Shown one piece after another: positions 45,065 to 52,901 of a DNA stretch of 64,000 nt. Position numbers and translations under genes: made by a program. The notes beneath the pieces are model-generated. The model saw nothing but the letters and a program-made list of their open reading frames with translations, was not told the origin of the DNA and ran no database searches. This stretch comes from Halobellus litoreus (GTDB lineage: Archaea > Halobacteriota > Halobacteria > Halobacteriales > Haloferacaceae), in the NCBI RefSeq assembly GCF_024464595.1, contig NZ_JANHAW010000003.1, positions 310,001 through 374,000 of the forward strand, written 5' to 3'. Each line of letters starts with the position of its first letter. Position 1 is the stretch's first letter.

Positions 45065-46561
45065 CTACGATCGCCAGAACGACGGGGTCAACAGCACGAG
45101 GACGGGAATGATCTCGATCCGGCCGATCCACATCAAAAGCGTCATCGTGACCTTCGTCGTCGCCGGGAACGACTCGTAACTCGCGAGCGGGCCGGCGATC
45201 CCGAAGGCGGGGCCGACGTTGAAGAACGTCGCCGCGACGGCGCTCATCGCCTCGAATTCGGTGACGGCGACCTGGACGCGGGAGGCGTCGATCACGACGA
45301 AGACGGTCCCGAGGATGAAGAACACGAGGCTGACGAGGGTGTACGCGTAGATATCTCGGACCGTCTGCTCGTCGACGACGTTGCCGCTGAGCCGGACCGG
45401 ACGGATCGCGCTGGGCGTCGTCGCCACGAACAGGTCCCGGCGGAACGCCTTGATCACGACCAGCCAGCGGAGCGCCTTGATCGAACAGGTCGTACTGCCG
45501 GCCATCCCGCCGATGAACATCCCGACGAAGAGCAGGTGTTTCGCCGCCGGCGACCAGAGGTCGAAGTCGATGCTCGCATAGCCCGTCGTCGTGACGATCG
45601 AGACCACCTGAAACAGCGCGTGACGGACCGTCTCCTCGGCTGTCAGGTCCGGTACTGGGTCCGTGAAGAGGACCGCGGCGACGGCCGCCGTGAACACGCC
45701 GAGGATCCCGAAATAAAACCGGAACTCGTCGCTCTTTCGGAGGCGGGCGAAATCCCCCTGGAGGACGAAATACAGGAGCACGAAACTCGTCGCGCCGAGG
45801 GCCATAAACGGCACGACGGCCCACTGGACCGCGGGAGAGAACGCCGCGATGCTGTCTCCGCGCGGCGAGAATCCGCTCGTCGAAACCGCGGTGAACGCGT
45901 GGGCGACGGCGTCGAAGAGGGTCATCTCGGGAGCGAGCCCCACGACCTGGAGCAGCGTGAGGACGGCGATCATCAGGGCCGTCAACCCCACGTAGAGCTT
46001 CCACAGGAGCGCGGCCGTCTCCGAGATCCGGGGCGTGAGTTTGTTGACATCCTGCGTCTGCGTTTCGGTCTCCATCAGTTGCGCGCCACCGACGGACAGC
46101 TGTGAGAGCAGCGCCGTCGCCAGCACCAGGATCCCGAGGCCACCGAGCCACTGGAGCGTCGAGCGCCACAGGTGGATCGCTCGGGAGTGCCGCTCGAAGT
46201 CGACGACGACGGTCGCTCCGGTGGTCGTGATCCCGCTCATACTCTCGAAGAGCGCGTTGACCGGGGTCGCGAGCGTGCCCTTCCCGGCCAAGAGGAAGGG
46301 AACGGTCCCCACGAGCGCGATGCTCAACCACGTGAGCGCGACCATCAGGAACGCCTCTCTGGCCTGCAGGTCGCGAGTCTCCGGGAGGCGTTCGAGGCCG
46401 GCGCCCACGAGCAGCGTTCCCACCATCGGAACCAGAAACGGGACGATCGGCGTGCCGTCGTAGAGCGCCAGCGAAAACGGGAGCGTCAGCGGCACCCACA
46501 GCCACTTGAGGATCGTCCCGACGAGACCGACGCTGACCCGCCAGTCGACGCGGAGCGTCAC
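45065..46561 (-). CDS. trkH: TrkH-family potassium uptake channel subunit
   Basis: A 498-residue membrane protein with four pore repeats. The selectivity-filter segments SGITTTGAT, AVSTSGFS, VTTTGYA and FNVGPAFG are all visible, so a functional potassium-conducting (or sodium/potassium) path is expected. The start is GTG. TrkH needs the cytoplasmic ring protein TrkA, which is not adjacent but usually occurs elsewhere in haloarchaeal genomes. Potassium uptake is central for salt-in osmoadaptation. It is transcribed in the same direction as the MFS gene that follows 96 bp later. Confidence 0.93.
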   Translation of the reverse strand: MTLRVDWRVSVGLVGTILKWLWVPLTLPFSLALYDGTPIVPFLVPMVGTLLVGAGLERLPETRDLQAREAFLMVALTWLSIALVGTVPFLLAGKGTLATPVNALFESMSGITTTGATVVVDFERHSRAIHLWRSTLQWLGGLGILVLATALLSQLSVGGAQLMETETQTQDVNKLTPRISETAALLWKLYVGLTALMIAVLTLLQVVGLAPEMTLFDAVAHAFTAVSTSGFSPRGDSIAAFSPAVQWAVVPFMALGATSFVLLYFVLQGDFARLRKSDEFRFYFGILGVFTAAVAAVLFTDPVPDLTAEETVRHALFQVVSIVTTTGYASIDFDLWSPAAKHLLFVGMFIGGMAGSTTCSIKALRWLVVIKAFRRDLFVATTPSAIRPVRLSGNVVDEQTVRDIYAYTLVSLVFFILGTVFVVIDASRVQVAVTEFEAMSAVAATFFNVGPAFGIAGPLASYESFPATTKVTMTLLMWIGRIEIIPVLVLLTPSFWRS

Positions 46562-46609
46562 CGCGACGACCCCCGTCGACGGCTCATCGCAGGGGTACCC
46601 GTCGGCCGG

Positions 46610-47407
46610 TCATAGGTTCGACGCGCTGGCTCCCCCGTCGATCGGGAGTGCGACCCCGGAGATGAAGGACGAGACCGGAGACGAGAGGAACGCCACCGTC
46701 CGTCCCAACTCCATCGGATCGCCGAGGCGACCGACGGGAATCTCTCCGGCCCAGTCGTCGAGGCCCGCCTCGTAGGAGTCGTAGTCACCGGTTCGGACAC
46801 CTTCCTCGACCAATTCCTCGACGCGCGGAGTCTCGTGTGTGCCCGGGAGCACGGCGTTCGCTCTGACATCGGGAGCGAGCTCCGTCGAGAGCGTCTTCTC
46901 TAGGCCCACGACGCCCGCCCGCACCGAGTTCGAGAGCACGAGGTCCTCGACCGCCTCTTTGACGCTTATCGAGGCGATCGTCACGATCGTTCCGCCGACC
47001 CCCATCCGGAGGTGCGGTTCGGCGGCCCTGACGGTCCGCACGACGCTCATCACGAGGAGGTCGAACGCGGCGTCCCACTCCTCGTCGGTCGTCTCGACGA
47101 ACGGCTTCGCGGGCGGGCCGCCCGCGGACGTGACGAGATGGTCGAGACCGCCGAAAGCCTCGACACAGCGCTCGACGAGCGCGTCCGGCGCGTCGGGATC
47201 GGTCAGGTCCGCAGCGTGTCCGATCACGGTCGCGTCGGCCGCGGCGTCCGAGCGGACGTCGTCGACCGCCGCCGCAAGGCGCCCCTCGTCGCGGCCGTTC
47301 AGCACCACGTTCGCACCCTCGGCGGCGAGCGCCCGCGCGGAGGCCTTTCCGAGACCGCTGCTCGAGGCGGTCACGAGCGCGGCGTCGCCGGCGAGTTGCA
47401 GGTCCAT
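46610..47407 (-). CDS. SDR-family oxidoreductase lacking the YxxxK pair
   Basis: A 265-residue short-chain dehydrogenase fold. The cofactor loop is ASSSGLGKA (residues 14-22), followed by NGRDEGRL, TSAGGPPAKPF and TIVTIASIS. At the usual catalytic YxxxK the sequence reads NSVRAGVVGLEKTL, so Tyr and Lys are replaced by Ser and Arg-like residues. A subgroup of SDRs with this LSNxxR pattern exists and its reaction is unclear. The C terminus DGGASASNL is normal for FabG-like proteins. It starts at ATG 47407, beyond the GTG-started trkH. Confidence 0.85.
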   Translation of the reverse strand: MDLQLAGDAALVTASSSGLGKASARALAAEGANVVLNGRDEGRLAAAVDDVRSDAAADATVIGHAADLTDPDAPDALVERCVEAFGGLDHLVTSAGGPPAKPFVETTDEEWDAAFDLLVMSVVRTVRAAEPHLRMGVGGTIVTIASISVKEAVEDLVLSNSVRAGVVGLEKTLSTELAPDVRANAVLPGTHETPRVEELVEEGVRTGDYDSYEAGLDDWAGEIPVGRLGDPMELGRTVAFLSSPVSSFISGVALPIDGGASASNL

Positions 47408-47542
47408 ACGGACACCTGTGAGGGCGGGGACTAAAACGTTGACAGAGTCGGACCCTCTAGTCCGGCCTACAGCGGGAGCGGGCCCATCAGTGGCACGCGA
47501 ATGGTATCACCGGATTCCCGGTACTCGGGGGTATCGAGCGGG

Positions 47543-47574
47543 CGCTGGTCGTCGGTTCGAAGCCGACGACAGCG
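47543..47574. repeat. Long hairpin in the gap after the SpoIIM-like gene
   Basis: CGCTG-g-TCGTCGG (47543-47555) pairs with CCGACGA-CAGCG (47563-47574), giving 12 base pairs with one bulged G and the 7-nt loop TTCGAAG. On the minus strand it lies about 70 nt beyond the stop of the SpoIIM-like gene, in a 235-bp gap without a supported gene. It may be a 3-prime mRNA structure. Confidence 0.5.
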
Positions 47575-47642
47575 AGGTCGCCCTGGCCCTTTCGAAGTCG
47601 GCCGCGAGCGTGATCGCCCGCCGTCCGAAAAAGACCTGAGCG

Positions 47643-48263
47643 TTACCCGGCAACCCCCGCTATCGCGACGGCCTCGCGATAGCACGCCGCAGCCAAGAGC
47701 AGATATCCGCCGCCCAGAAGCGCCCACTCGCGTCGCGTCAACGACCAGTCCCGCGGCGATCGGACGCGCTCGAACGGTTCCTTCCACCGCGGCCCGGACG
47801 CCTGGTGCCAAAGCATAATCCCGCGGGTCGCGACCACGATCGCGACCATCGCCGTGATCTCCATCGGGCCGCTGCGTTCGACGAGGACGGAGAGCGACGG
47901 CACGATACGGTCCCCGCTCCCGATGGCGAGCGACCCGGTTCCCCAGACAGCGCCGTACCGAGGCGCCTGGACGACCTCGACCACGTATCCCAGCGGGGAG
48001 TTCACCGACCGGAAGGTGTTCGCGTCGACGGCGATCGCGGAGACGGCGACGTTCCACCCGAAGAGGGTCAGAAACTCCAGCGGAACGCTCCCCGCGTACT
48101 CCGCGGTGGCCGCTGGGTTTCCGCCCCGCAACAGCCCTCGGGGCAAGAAGTTGTAGCTCAGCACCCACGCGACCGTGAACACCGTCGCAACGACCACTCA
48201 CAGCGAGACGAACCGAACGAAGACGTTCTCGTGGTTGACGTCGGTCCCGACCGACGACAGCAT
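47643..48263 (-). pseudogene. SpoIIM/DUF95-like membrane protein interrupted by an in-frame TGA
   Basis: From ATG 48263 an open frame runs 21 codons (MLSSVGTDVNHENVFVRFVSL) to a TGA at 48198-48200. It continues in the same frame, from an immediately following GTG, for 184 codons to 47643. Joined through the TGA (one base from the Trp codon TGG) the first membrane helix becomes complete. The downstream part matches SpoIIM-like proteins: LEFLTLFGWNVAVSAIAV, then RSGPMEITAMVAIVVATRG and AAACYREAVAIAGV. A weak CATACT about 30 nt before ATG 48263 favours that start. It is either a nonsense allele, a sequencing error or a gene truly starting at GTG 48197. Confidence 0.55.
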
Positions 48264-48416
48264 ACGTGGAGACTCCGTCGGCAGCCGCATCAGTATGCTG
48301 GTGCGGAACACACCGGGTCGAGCAGACGACAACGGTCGCTCGGGGGGTCGACCAGGGTCAGCCGACACACTCCGAGCGGTCGTGGCGCTCGGATCGCTGA
48401 AGAAAGCCGGTTCGGG

Positions 48417-49841
48417 TCAGTCGAATTCCTCCGGCGGAGACCCGGCCGGCGAATCACCGGTCCGCGAATCGCCTGCCACGGGATCGCGGGCGCTTCCGTC
48501 TCCAGCGGTGCCGATCGAAAACAGCGATCGATCGCCGTGTCGTCGAACCGTCATCGCGAGGTTAACCGCGAGGACCGCGACGCCAGCGACGGAGGCGGCC
48601 CCGCCGAGGACCAGCAACGTCGAGTCCGAGCCGACAGTCGGGGCCCCGATTCGAAGCACCTGCGCCGACTCGCTACCGACGAGGAGCGCGGCCCCGATAC
48701 CCATCGCCGCGAAGTCGATCCGCGCCAGGCGGTCGTCGTAGAGGTCGTCGATCATCGGGACCGCTTCGAGGCCGAGACGGTCGCTGTAGCGGTGGACCCA
48801 CACGATGAACGGAACGACGTGATAGAGGGTCCCGGCCACGACGAACCCGACGGCTCCCAACAGCAGGAGATGCGTCCCCGCCGGCGACCCGAACGTCGCG
48901 GTCGGGTCGAGGGGCGACGAGAGCCAGACGGGAAGCGTCACGAGCGCCCAGCCCACCATCGCGCCGGCGGCGACGGCGTATCGGCGGAGCATCGGGTTCC
49001 AGGCCACCGCGGTCTCGACGAGTCGGCGTCCCAGGATGAGTCCCATCGCACCGACTCCGGCGAGTACGAGGAGCCCACCGATTCGGGCGACGGTCGGGTC
49101 GGCGAAGAGCCGTCCGCCGGCCAGCGCCACGACGCCGAACGGGTACCCGAGTTCCTCGATCCGTCGGAGGTGTATGTCGACGCCGTGGAGTTCCGTCTGC
49201 GTGAACATCGTTCCGAGTTGGTACAGCGCGCCGAATACCGTGGTCAACACGGCGCCGAAGACCGCCAGCGTCGCGTGCGAACTCCGGAGCGCGCTCCGAG
49301 TGAGGGGACTCTCGACGAACAGGGGACGGGCGTAGCCGACCGCCAGCAGGAGACCGAAGAACGTCACGAGGAGGAAGAAGCCGAGCGCGACCGCGAAGTG
49401 GCGCTCGGTCACGTCCCAGGGGCGAACGCCGAGGAGGGTCCGGCCCACGTTGTAGACGAAGACCCAGAACCCGGCCAGAATCAGGACGCCGAACGCCGGC
49501 AGCACCCCGTAGAAGCCGCCGAGGAGGCAGAGTACGAACCCCGCGAGGCCGCCAGTCACGGTCCACAGCTGGATGGTAGACAGCCGACGCGAGTGCAGCG
49601 CCGTCCCGGACCACACCGGAACGAACTGCGTCATCGCGCCCATAATCGTGATACAGACCCACCCAACCAGGAGCAGGTGGACGTGTGCGAGCCCCGTCGC
49701 TCCCGGGAGTACGCCCAGCGGGGAGAGCGTGCCGAGGAGCGTTCCGGCGAGGAGGAACGCCAGCCCCACCAGGAAATGACGCAACGGGATCGCCATCGGC
49801 GGTTGCGCGTCCGTCTCGATGTCGGCCGGGATGGCGCTCAT
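48417..49841 (-). CDS. Heme-copper-oxidase-like (CcoN/NnrS-like) membrane protein
   Basis: A 474-residue protein with about twelve membrane helices and a 40-residue acidic tail. Conserved His-bearing helices are AHVHLLLVGWV near residue 45, RSSHATLAVFGAVLTTVFG near 205 and GTHLLLLGAVGFVVAGTLYHVVPFIVW near 330. This pattern resembles subunit I of cbb3-type oxidases and NnrS-like proteins. It may bind heme and sense or handle nitric oxide, or pass electrons. Its promoter has the shared 12-bp denitrification box ending 38 nt before ATG 49841, so it belongs to the regulon. Exact function is not established. Confidence 0.7.
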   Translation of the reverse strand: MSAIPADIETDAQPPMAIPLRHFLVGLAFLLAGTLLGTLSPLGVLPGATGLAHVHLLLVGWVCITIMGAMTQFVPVWSGTALHSRRLSTIQLWTVTGGLAGFVLCLLGGFYGVLPAFGVLILAGFWVFVYNVGRTLLGVRPWDVTERHFAVALGFFLLVTFFGLLLAVGYARPLFVESPLTRSALRSSHATLAVFGAVLTTVFGALYQLGTMFTQTELHGVDIHLRRIEELGYPFGVVALAGGRLFADPTVARIGGLLVLAGVGAMGLILGRRLVETAVAWNPMLRRYAVAAGAMVGWALVTLPVWLSSPLDPTATFGSPAGTHLLLLGAVGFVVAGTLYHVVPFIVWVHRYSDRLGLEAVPMIDDLYDDRLARIDFAAMGIGAALLVGSESAQVLRIGAPTVGSDSTLLVLGGAASVAGVAVLAVNLAMTVRRHGDRSLFSIGTAGDGSARDPVAGDSRTGDSPAGSPPEEFD

Positions 49842-49879
49842 ACGTGCGTGTTGCGGTCGGATCACCCTGTTCGTACACG

Positions 49880-49891
49880 CGAATATGTTCG
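49880..49891 (-). promoter_or_regulatory. Denitrification box 1 (divergent promoter)
   Basis: CGAACATATTCG on the minus strand lies exactly 38 nt from both divergent start codons (49841 minus, 49930 plus). CCTAAAG just to its right is a weak TATA candidate for the plus-strand gene. Confidence 0.75.
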
Positions 49892-49929
49892 CCTAAAGGG
49901 GGAGGCGGGCGGACGGCCACGATCAGACG

Positions 49930-50256
49930 ATGGCCGACGCCGACTCGCCGCACGGACGGGAGGCGACGCCACGGGAACTCGCCGAGCGAGCGTGCGACCA
50001 CGACGCCGTGACCGACGCGTTCGTCGCGAAGAGTTTCACTGACCTGCTCGTGGTCGTCGACCTGGCACCCGACGAGCGCACCGTCCCGGCGGAGTTGGTC
50101 GATCTGTTCGAGTCCCACGGGTGCCTCGGGGCGAACGAGGTGTACGACCGCGAGAGCGAAGACCGGTCCTCGGCCGGCGGCTACGATGGGGGCGATCGGC
50201 ACCAGTTCGTAGACACCGAGACGCGGGGAGAACACCAGTCGTACGTCGTGGAGTGA
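49930..50256 (+). CDS. Unknown small acidic protein in the denitrification regulon
   Basis: A 108-residue acidic, soluble protein. The first ~70 residues look folded (ATPRELAERACDHDAVTDAFVAKSF then LLVVVDLAPDERTVPAELVDLFESHGC). The tail is Gly/Asp/Ser-rich and probably disordered. It has no signal peptide or membrane segment and one or two Cys (ERACDH, SHGCLG). I do not recognise the family. The shared 12-bp box lies 38 nt before its ATG, and GGGGGAGG about 25-33 nt upstream could bind ribosomes weakly. Position and promoter tie it to nitrite and nitric oxide respiration. Confidence 0.7.
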   Translation: MADADSPHGREATPRELAERACDHDAVTDAFVAKSFTDLLVVVDLAPDERTVPAELVDLFESHGCLGANEVYDRESEDRSSAGGYDGGDRHQFVDTETRGEHQSYVVE

Positions 50257-50305
50257 GTGGTCCCCCACGCGACGGAAACCGAGTCGACGACGCCCGCGAA
50301 CTCCG

Positions 50306-50317
50306 CGAACATATTCG
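50306..50317 (+). promoter_or_regulatory. Denitrification box 2 (cupin operon)
   Basis: CGAACATATTCG ends 39 nt before the ATG of the first cupin gene at 50357. No separate TATA box is evident, so the box may help recruit TBP or overlap a weak TATA. Confidence 0.75.
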
Positions 50318-50356
50318 TGCCAACGGGCAACAGTGCGGAGGGCGACCGTCCGTACG

Positions 50357-50785
50357 ATGCCACGACTCGACATCGACGAGGCGCGGGCCTACGACGGAGA
50401 CGCGTTTTCGGCGAACGGCGTGTTCCGAACCGCGCGCACGAAAGTCGTCTACGCCTGCTTCGAACCCGGACAGTTCATTCCGGTGCACGCGCCCGACAGC
50501 GACGTCGTCGTCGACGTCCGATCGGGGCGCGGCCTGGTTCGAGCGGACGAGAGCGACCACCGAGTCGGACCGGGAGACGCCGTCGCCGTCGAGGCCGGGA
50601 CGGAACGCGGGATTCTGGCCGACTGCGGAGAGCGTCTGGAAGCCCTCCTGGTGACCGCTCCGCCGCCGACCGACGCCGAACACGATCCGGTGCGGCGCGG
50701 CCTCCGAAACGACGAGTTCGAACCGCCCGTGTCGGGCGGGAAGCCCGACGAAGCTTCGGCCGACGGCGCGGAGGGATCTCGATGA
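50357..50785 (+). CDS. Cupin-domain protein 1
   Basis: A 142-residue cupin. The first motif is FEPGQFIPVHAPDSDVVVDVRSGRGLV (one metal-type His plus acidic residues), and the second region is HRVGPGDAVAVEAGTERGIL. The His content is lower than in classical metal-binding cupins, so a metal site is uncertain. The C-terminal 40 residues are acidic and probably flexible. GGAGG about 20 nt upstream is a possible ribosome binding site. It overlaps the second cupin gene by 4 bp (ATGA), so the pair is translationally coupled. It carries the denitrification box. Confidence 0.8.
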   Translation: MPRLDIDEARAYDGDAFSANGVFRTARTKVVYACFEPGQFIPVHAPDSDVVVDVRSGRGLVRADESDHRVGPGDAVAVEAGTERGILADCGERLEALLVTAPPPTDAEHDPVRRGLRNDEFEPPVSGGKPDEASADGAEGSR

Positions 50786-51105
50786 CAGAGATCACGGCCC
50801 TCGCGGACCTAGACGGGGAACCGCACGCGAACGTCTTCCCTGGAACCGAGCCGAAGACCGTTCGGTTGTCGCTCGCGGCGGGCGAGCGCGTTGCCGCCCA
50901 CTCCCACCCGGGCCGCGACGTCGTCCTCCACCTCCTCGACGGCGCGATCGAACTCGATCTCGACGACGAGACGCACGCCCTCGAGGCAAACGACGTCGCG
51001 CGATTCGACGGCGAGCGGGAGATCTCTCCGGTCGCGACGGAGCCGAGTACCGCGCTGATCGTTCTGGCGCCCCGATCCACGGGAACGGGGGCCGATACGG
51101 GATAG
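50782..51105 (+). CDS. Cupin-domain protein 2
   Basis: A 107-residue single cupin barrel. Motif 1 reads GERVAAHSHPGRDVVLHLLDGAIEL with two His in HSHP and a Glu nearby, a better metal site than in its partner. Motif 2 is HALEANDVARFDGEREI. Its ATG overlaps the stop of cupin 1, so both are made from one message under the shared denitrification box. The two are not close copies. They might form a heteromeric sensor or dioxygenase-like protein. A role in handling nitrogen oxides is inferred from context only. Confidence 0.82.
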   Translation: MTEITALADLDGEPHANVFPGTEPKTVRLSLAAGERVAAHSHPGRDVVLHLLDGAIELDLDDETHALEANDVARFDGEREISPVATEPSTALIVLAPRSTGTGADTG

Positions 51106-51141
51106 CGTCCACCGCTCCGGCGGGGCGTACCGGCGTTGTCT

Positions 51142-51159
51142 CGCTGGTCGAAACCAGCG
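51142..51159. terminator. Hairpin between convergent genes
   Basis: CGCTGGT and ACCAGCG pair perfectly around the tetraloop CGAA, 37 bp after the stop of cupin 2 and 38 bp from the convergent small membrane gene. It may end or protect transcripts from both sides. Archaea do not strictly need hairpins to terminate, so this is tentative. Confidence 0.35.
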
Positions 51160-51196
51160 TCGATCGGTCGATACGCTACCGGCGTTGGTCGGTCCG

Positions 51197-51409
51197 TTAC
51201 CGGCGTCGGTCGGTCGCCGTGTCCGGGATTCTGATCCGTGTCAACCCGATCAGTAGTTCGCCGGTCATCTGCGCAAAGGCCGCGACGACCGCGAGGGCGA
51301 ACACGGCGACGGCAGCGGTGACGAGCGGTTCGCTGGCGAGCACTTCGCCGAAGAGCGCGGCCACGATCGAGACGATCTGTATTCCGAACAGGCGGTTCAG
51401 TCGGTTCAT
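51197..51409 (-). CDS. Small two-helix membrane protein
   Basis: A 70-residue protein: a short basic N terminus (MNRLNRLFGIQ), a membrane helix (about 10-27), a second helix (about 30-52) and a basic C-terminal tail ending DTATDRRR. ATG 51409 is chosen; the in-frame stretch upstream translates to an Arg-rich non-coding-like sequence. It is co-directional with nirK, whose stop codon is 184 bp upstream, and the gap shows nothing else. A 21-bp unit (TACCGGCGTTGGTCGGTC-type) is repeated across its stop codon. Family unknown. Confidence 0.55.
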   Translation of the reverse strand: MNRLNRLFGIQIVSIVAALFGEVLASEPLVTAAVAVFALAVVAAFAQMTGELLIGLTRIRIPDTATDRRR

Positions 51410-51593
51410 ATTCGTATCGAGAGTTGCGTCTCGACGGTAATAGGGCGTGCGCGAGACGTGTCGGCAGGGGCCCCGGTACCGTGAGATACGGTGGCCTGGA
51501 GTACGGTACCGTATCGAAAACGCAGTCGAGGAACGACTCGGTTCCGGGCAGAACTGCAAGGACTCACTCACCACCGAACGGGAAGCGCGTCCG

Positions 51594-52670
51594 TCACTGG
51601 GGATCGGGATCGAAGATCTCGGGGCGCTCCTCGCCCTCGGCGCGGACGACGGCCATACACCCCTTGCGGGCGACCCGCGACAGGGAGTGGTCGACGAGCT
51701 TGAAGTCGCCGGGAACCGGGGAGTTCATCGTCGCAATGGTCGTACTCCCCGGCGGGACCTCCCGGGTCTGGATGTGCGTCTGGGGGGCCGTGCTGAGCGA
51801 TCCGTCGGGGTACAGCTCCTCCCAGACGCTCCCGATCGGGTGGAAGCTACTCGCGAGGTTCGGGCCGCCGTCGACGAAGAACACTCTGACGGTCTCGTCG
51901 GTGCCGGCGGTCACCGCCGGGCCGCGGCCGGCGGGCGTCCACGCGTACTTCTCGCCGTTCATCAGCACGTACGTCGGCTCCTCGTTCCGCATCGACCCCA
52001 TATCGAACTCGTGGTGGCCCTCGTCGCCGGCCGATTTGTTGGTGTAGAGTTCGTGCTGGCCGAGATATATCTCGTGGTCCACCTCGGGCATCCCCTCGGG
52101 CGGCTCGACGAGGATGATGCCGAACATCCCCGCGCTGATGTGCATATCCAGATTGGCCACGGCGCAGTGGTAGATGTACGCGCCGGGGTAGGTGGCCTGG
52201 AACCGAAGTTCCGCCGACTCCCCGGGGGCCGTCGTCGTCGCCTCCGCGCCGCCGCCCGGACCGGCGACCGCGTGGAAGTCGACGTTGTGCGGGAGGGAGT
52301 TCGACTCGGCGTTCTCGAACGTCAGGTTCACCGTGTCGCCCTGCCGCACGCGGATGAACGGCCCGGGAACCTGGCCGTCGTAGGTCATATACGTGAAGGT
52401 GACGCCCTCTTCGACCTCCGCGACGACCTCCTCCGAACGGAGCGTCACGTCCACCTCCGCGGGCGAGTCCCGATCGATGGGGTCGGGAACGTTCGTCGGG
52501 TCCCTGGCGATCCGGTCGGTATCGACAGGCTGCGGGGTTGTCGTTTGGGCGGGCGCGTCCGTCGCCTTCGATCCGTCAGCCGTCGGTGCGCTGCTCGCAC
52601 AACCGGCGAGCGATGCCGCGCCGCCGAGGCCGAGCGCCTGAAGCGTCCGTCGTCGAGTAGTGGCTAACAT
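51594..52670 (-). CDS. nirK: Copper-containing nitrite reductase
   Basis: A 358-residue two-domain cupredoxin that reduces nitrite to nitric oxide outside the membrane. All ligands are present by alignment of motifs. The type 1 copper ligands are His128, Cys169, His177 and Met182, the type 2 ligands are His133, His168 and His328, and the catalytic pair is Asp131 and His277. The N terminus has a twin-arginine signal (RRRTLQ) and a lipobox LAGC with Cys24, so it is a Tat-exported lipoprotein. GTATAAG (52711-52717) and the 12-bp box (52751-52762) lie upstream. GGAGGATG is the ribosome binding site. Confidence 0.97.
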   Translation of the reverse strand: MLATTRRRTLQALGLGGAASLAGCASSAPTADGSKATDAPAQTTTPQPVDTDRIARDPTNVPDPIDRDSPAEVDVTLRSEEVVAEVEEGVTFTYMTYDGQVPGPFIRVRQGDTVNLTFENAESNSLPHNVDFHAVAGPGGGAEATTTAPGESAELRFQATYPGAYIYHCAVANLDMHISAGMFGIILVEPPEGMPEVDHEIYLGQHELYTNKSAGDEGHHEFDMGSMRNEEPTYVLMNGEKYAWTPAGRGPAVTAGTDETVRVFFVDGGPNLASSFHPIGSVWEELYPDGSLSTAPQTHIQTREVPPGSTTIATMNSPVPGDFKLVDHSLSRVARKGCMAVVRAEGEERPEIFDPDPQ

Positions 52671-52710
52671 CTGCCTTCATCCTCCAGTTGGACGAAGGCA
52701 CCCGTGTCGG

Positions 52711-52762
52711 GTATAAGCGGCAGACGGTTACTTCATCGGTGTACACCGGACGAACATATTCC
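52711..52762 (-). promoter_or_regulatory. nirK promoter: TATA box plus denitrification box 3
   Basis: On the minus strand CTTATAC (52711-52717) is the TATA box. CGAACATATTCC on the plus strand (52751-52762) is the box, reversed relative to nirK and 33 nt beyond the TATA box. The box is 80 nt from the start codon. The same layout recurs before the multicopper oxidase. Bases 52763-52901 show no gene. Confidence 0.75.
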
Positions 52763-52901
52763 CAGGCGTGCGTTAAATGAATCCGACGCGCGGTGGACGG
52801 ATGGTACCGACACCGAAAATCCGAGAGGAGTCCGCTTCCGGGAGCCGCCGCTCGCGGAACTCGTCGTGAGCTGCACCGAATTCGAGTCCTCGGAGCGACG
52901 A

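Noticed and set aside
43520-46105. Long plus-strand open frame antisense to MFS and trkH
   Set aside because: Extremely Arg/Glu/Asp-rich translation without any motif, while the opposite strand encodes clear transporters.
47551-47567. tRNA T-arm look-alike GTCGG-TTCGAAG-CCGAC
   Set aside because: No matching acceptor stem (the required CGCTGTC-like 5-prime strand) or anticodon arm is found 60-90 nt upstream. The arm is better explained as the top of a longer hairpin.
47490-47639. GTG-started 49-codon ORF on the plus strand
   Set aside because: It is the tail of a long open frame antisense to the SDR gene, has an Arg/Ala-rich composition and no promoter, and its middle is the hairpin.
47805-50042. 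Long plus-strand frame over the SpoIIM-like and oxidase-like genes
   Set aside because: Arg/His-rich shadow. The minus-strand reading gives membrane proteins with a boxed promoter.
51410-51574. N-terminal extension of the small membrane protein to 125 residues
   Set aside because: The extension translates to an Arg/Tyr/Ser-rich sequence without structure. The ATG at 51409 begins a sensible two-helix protein.
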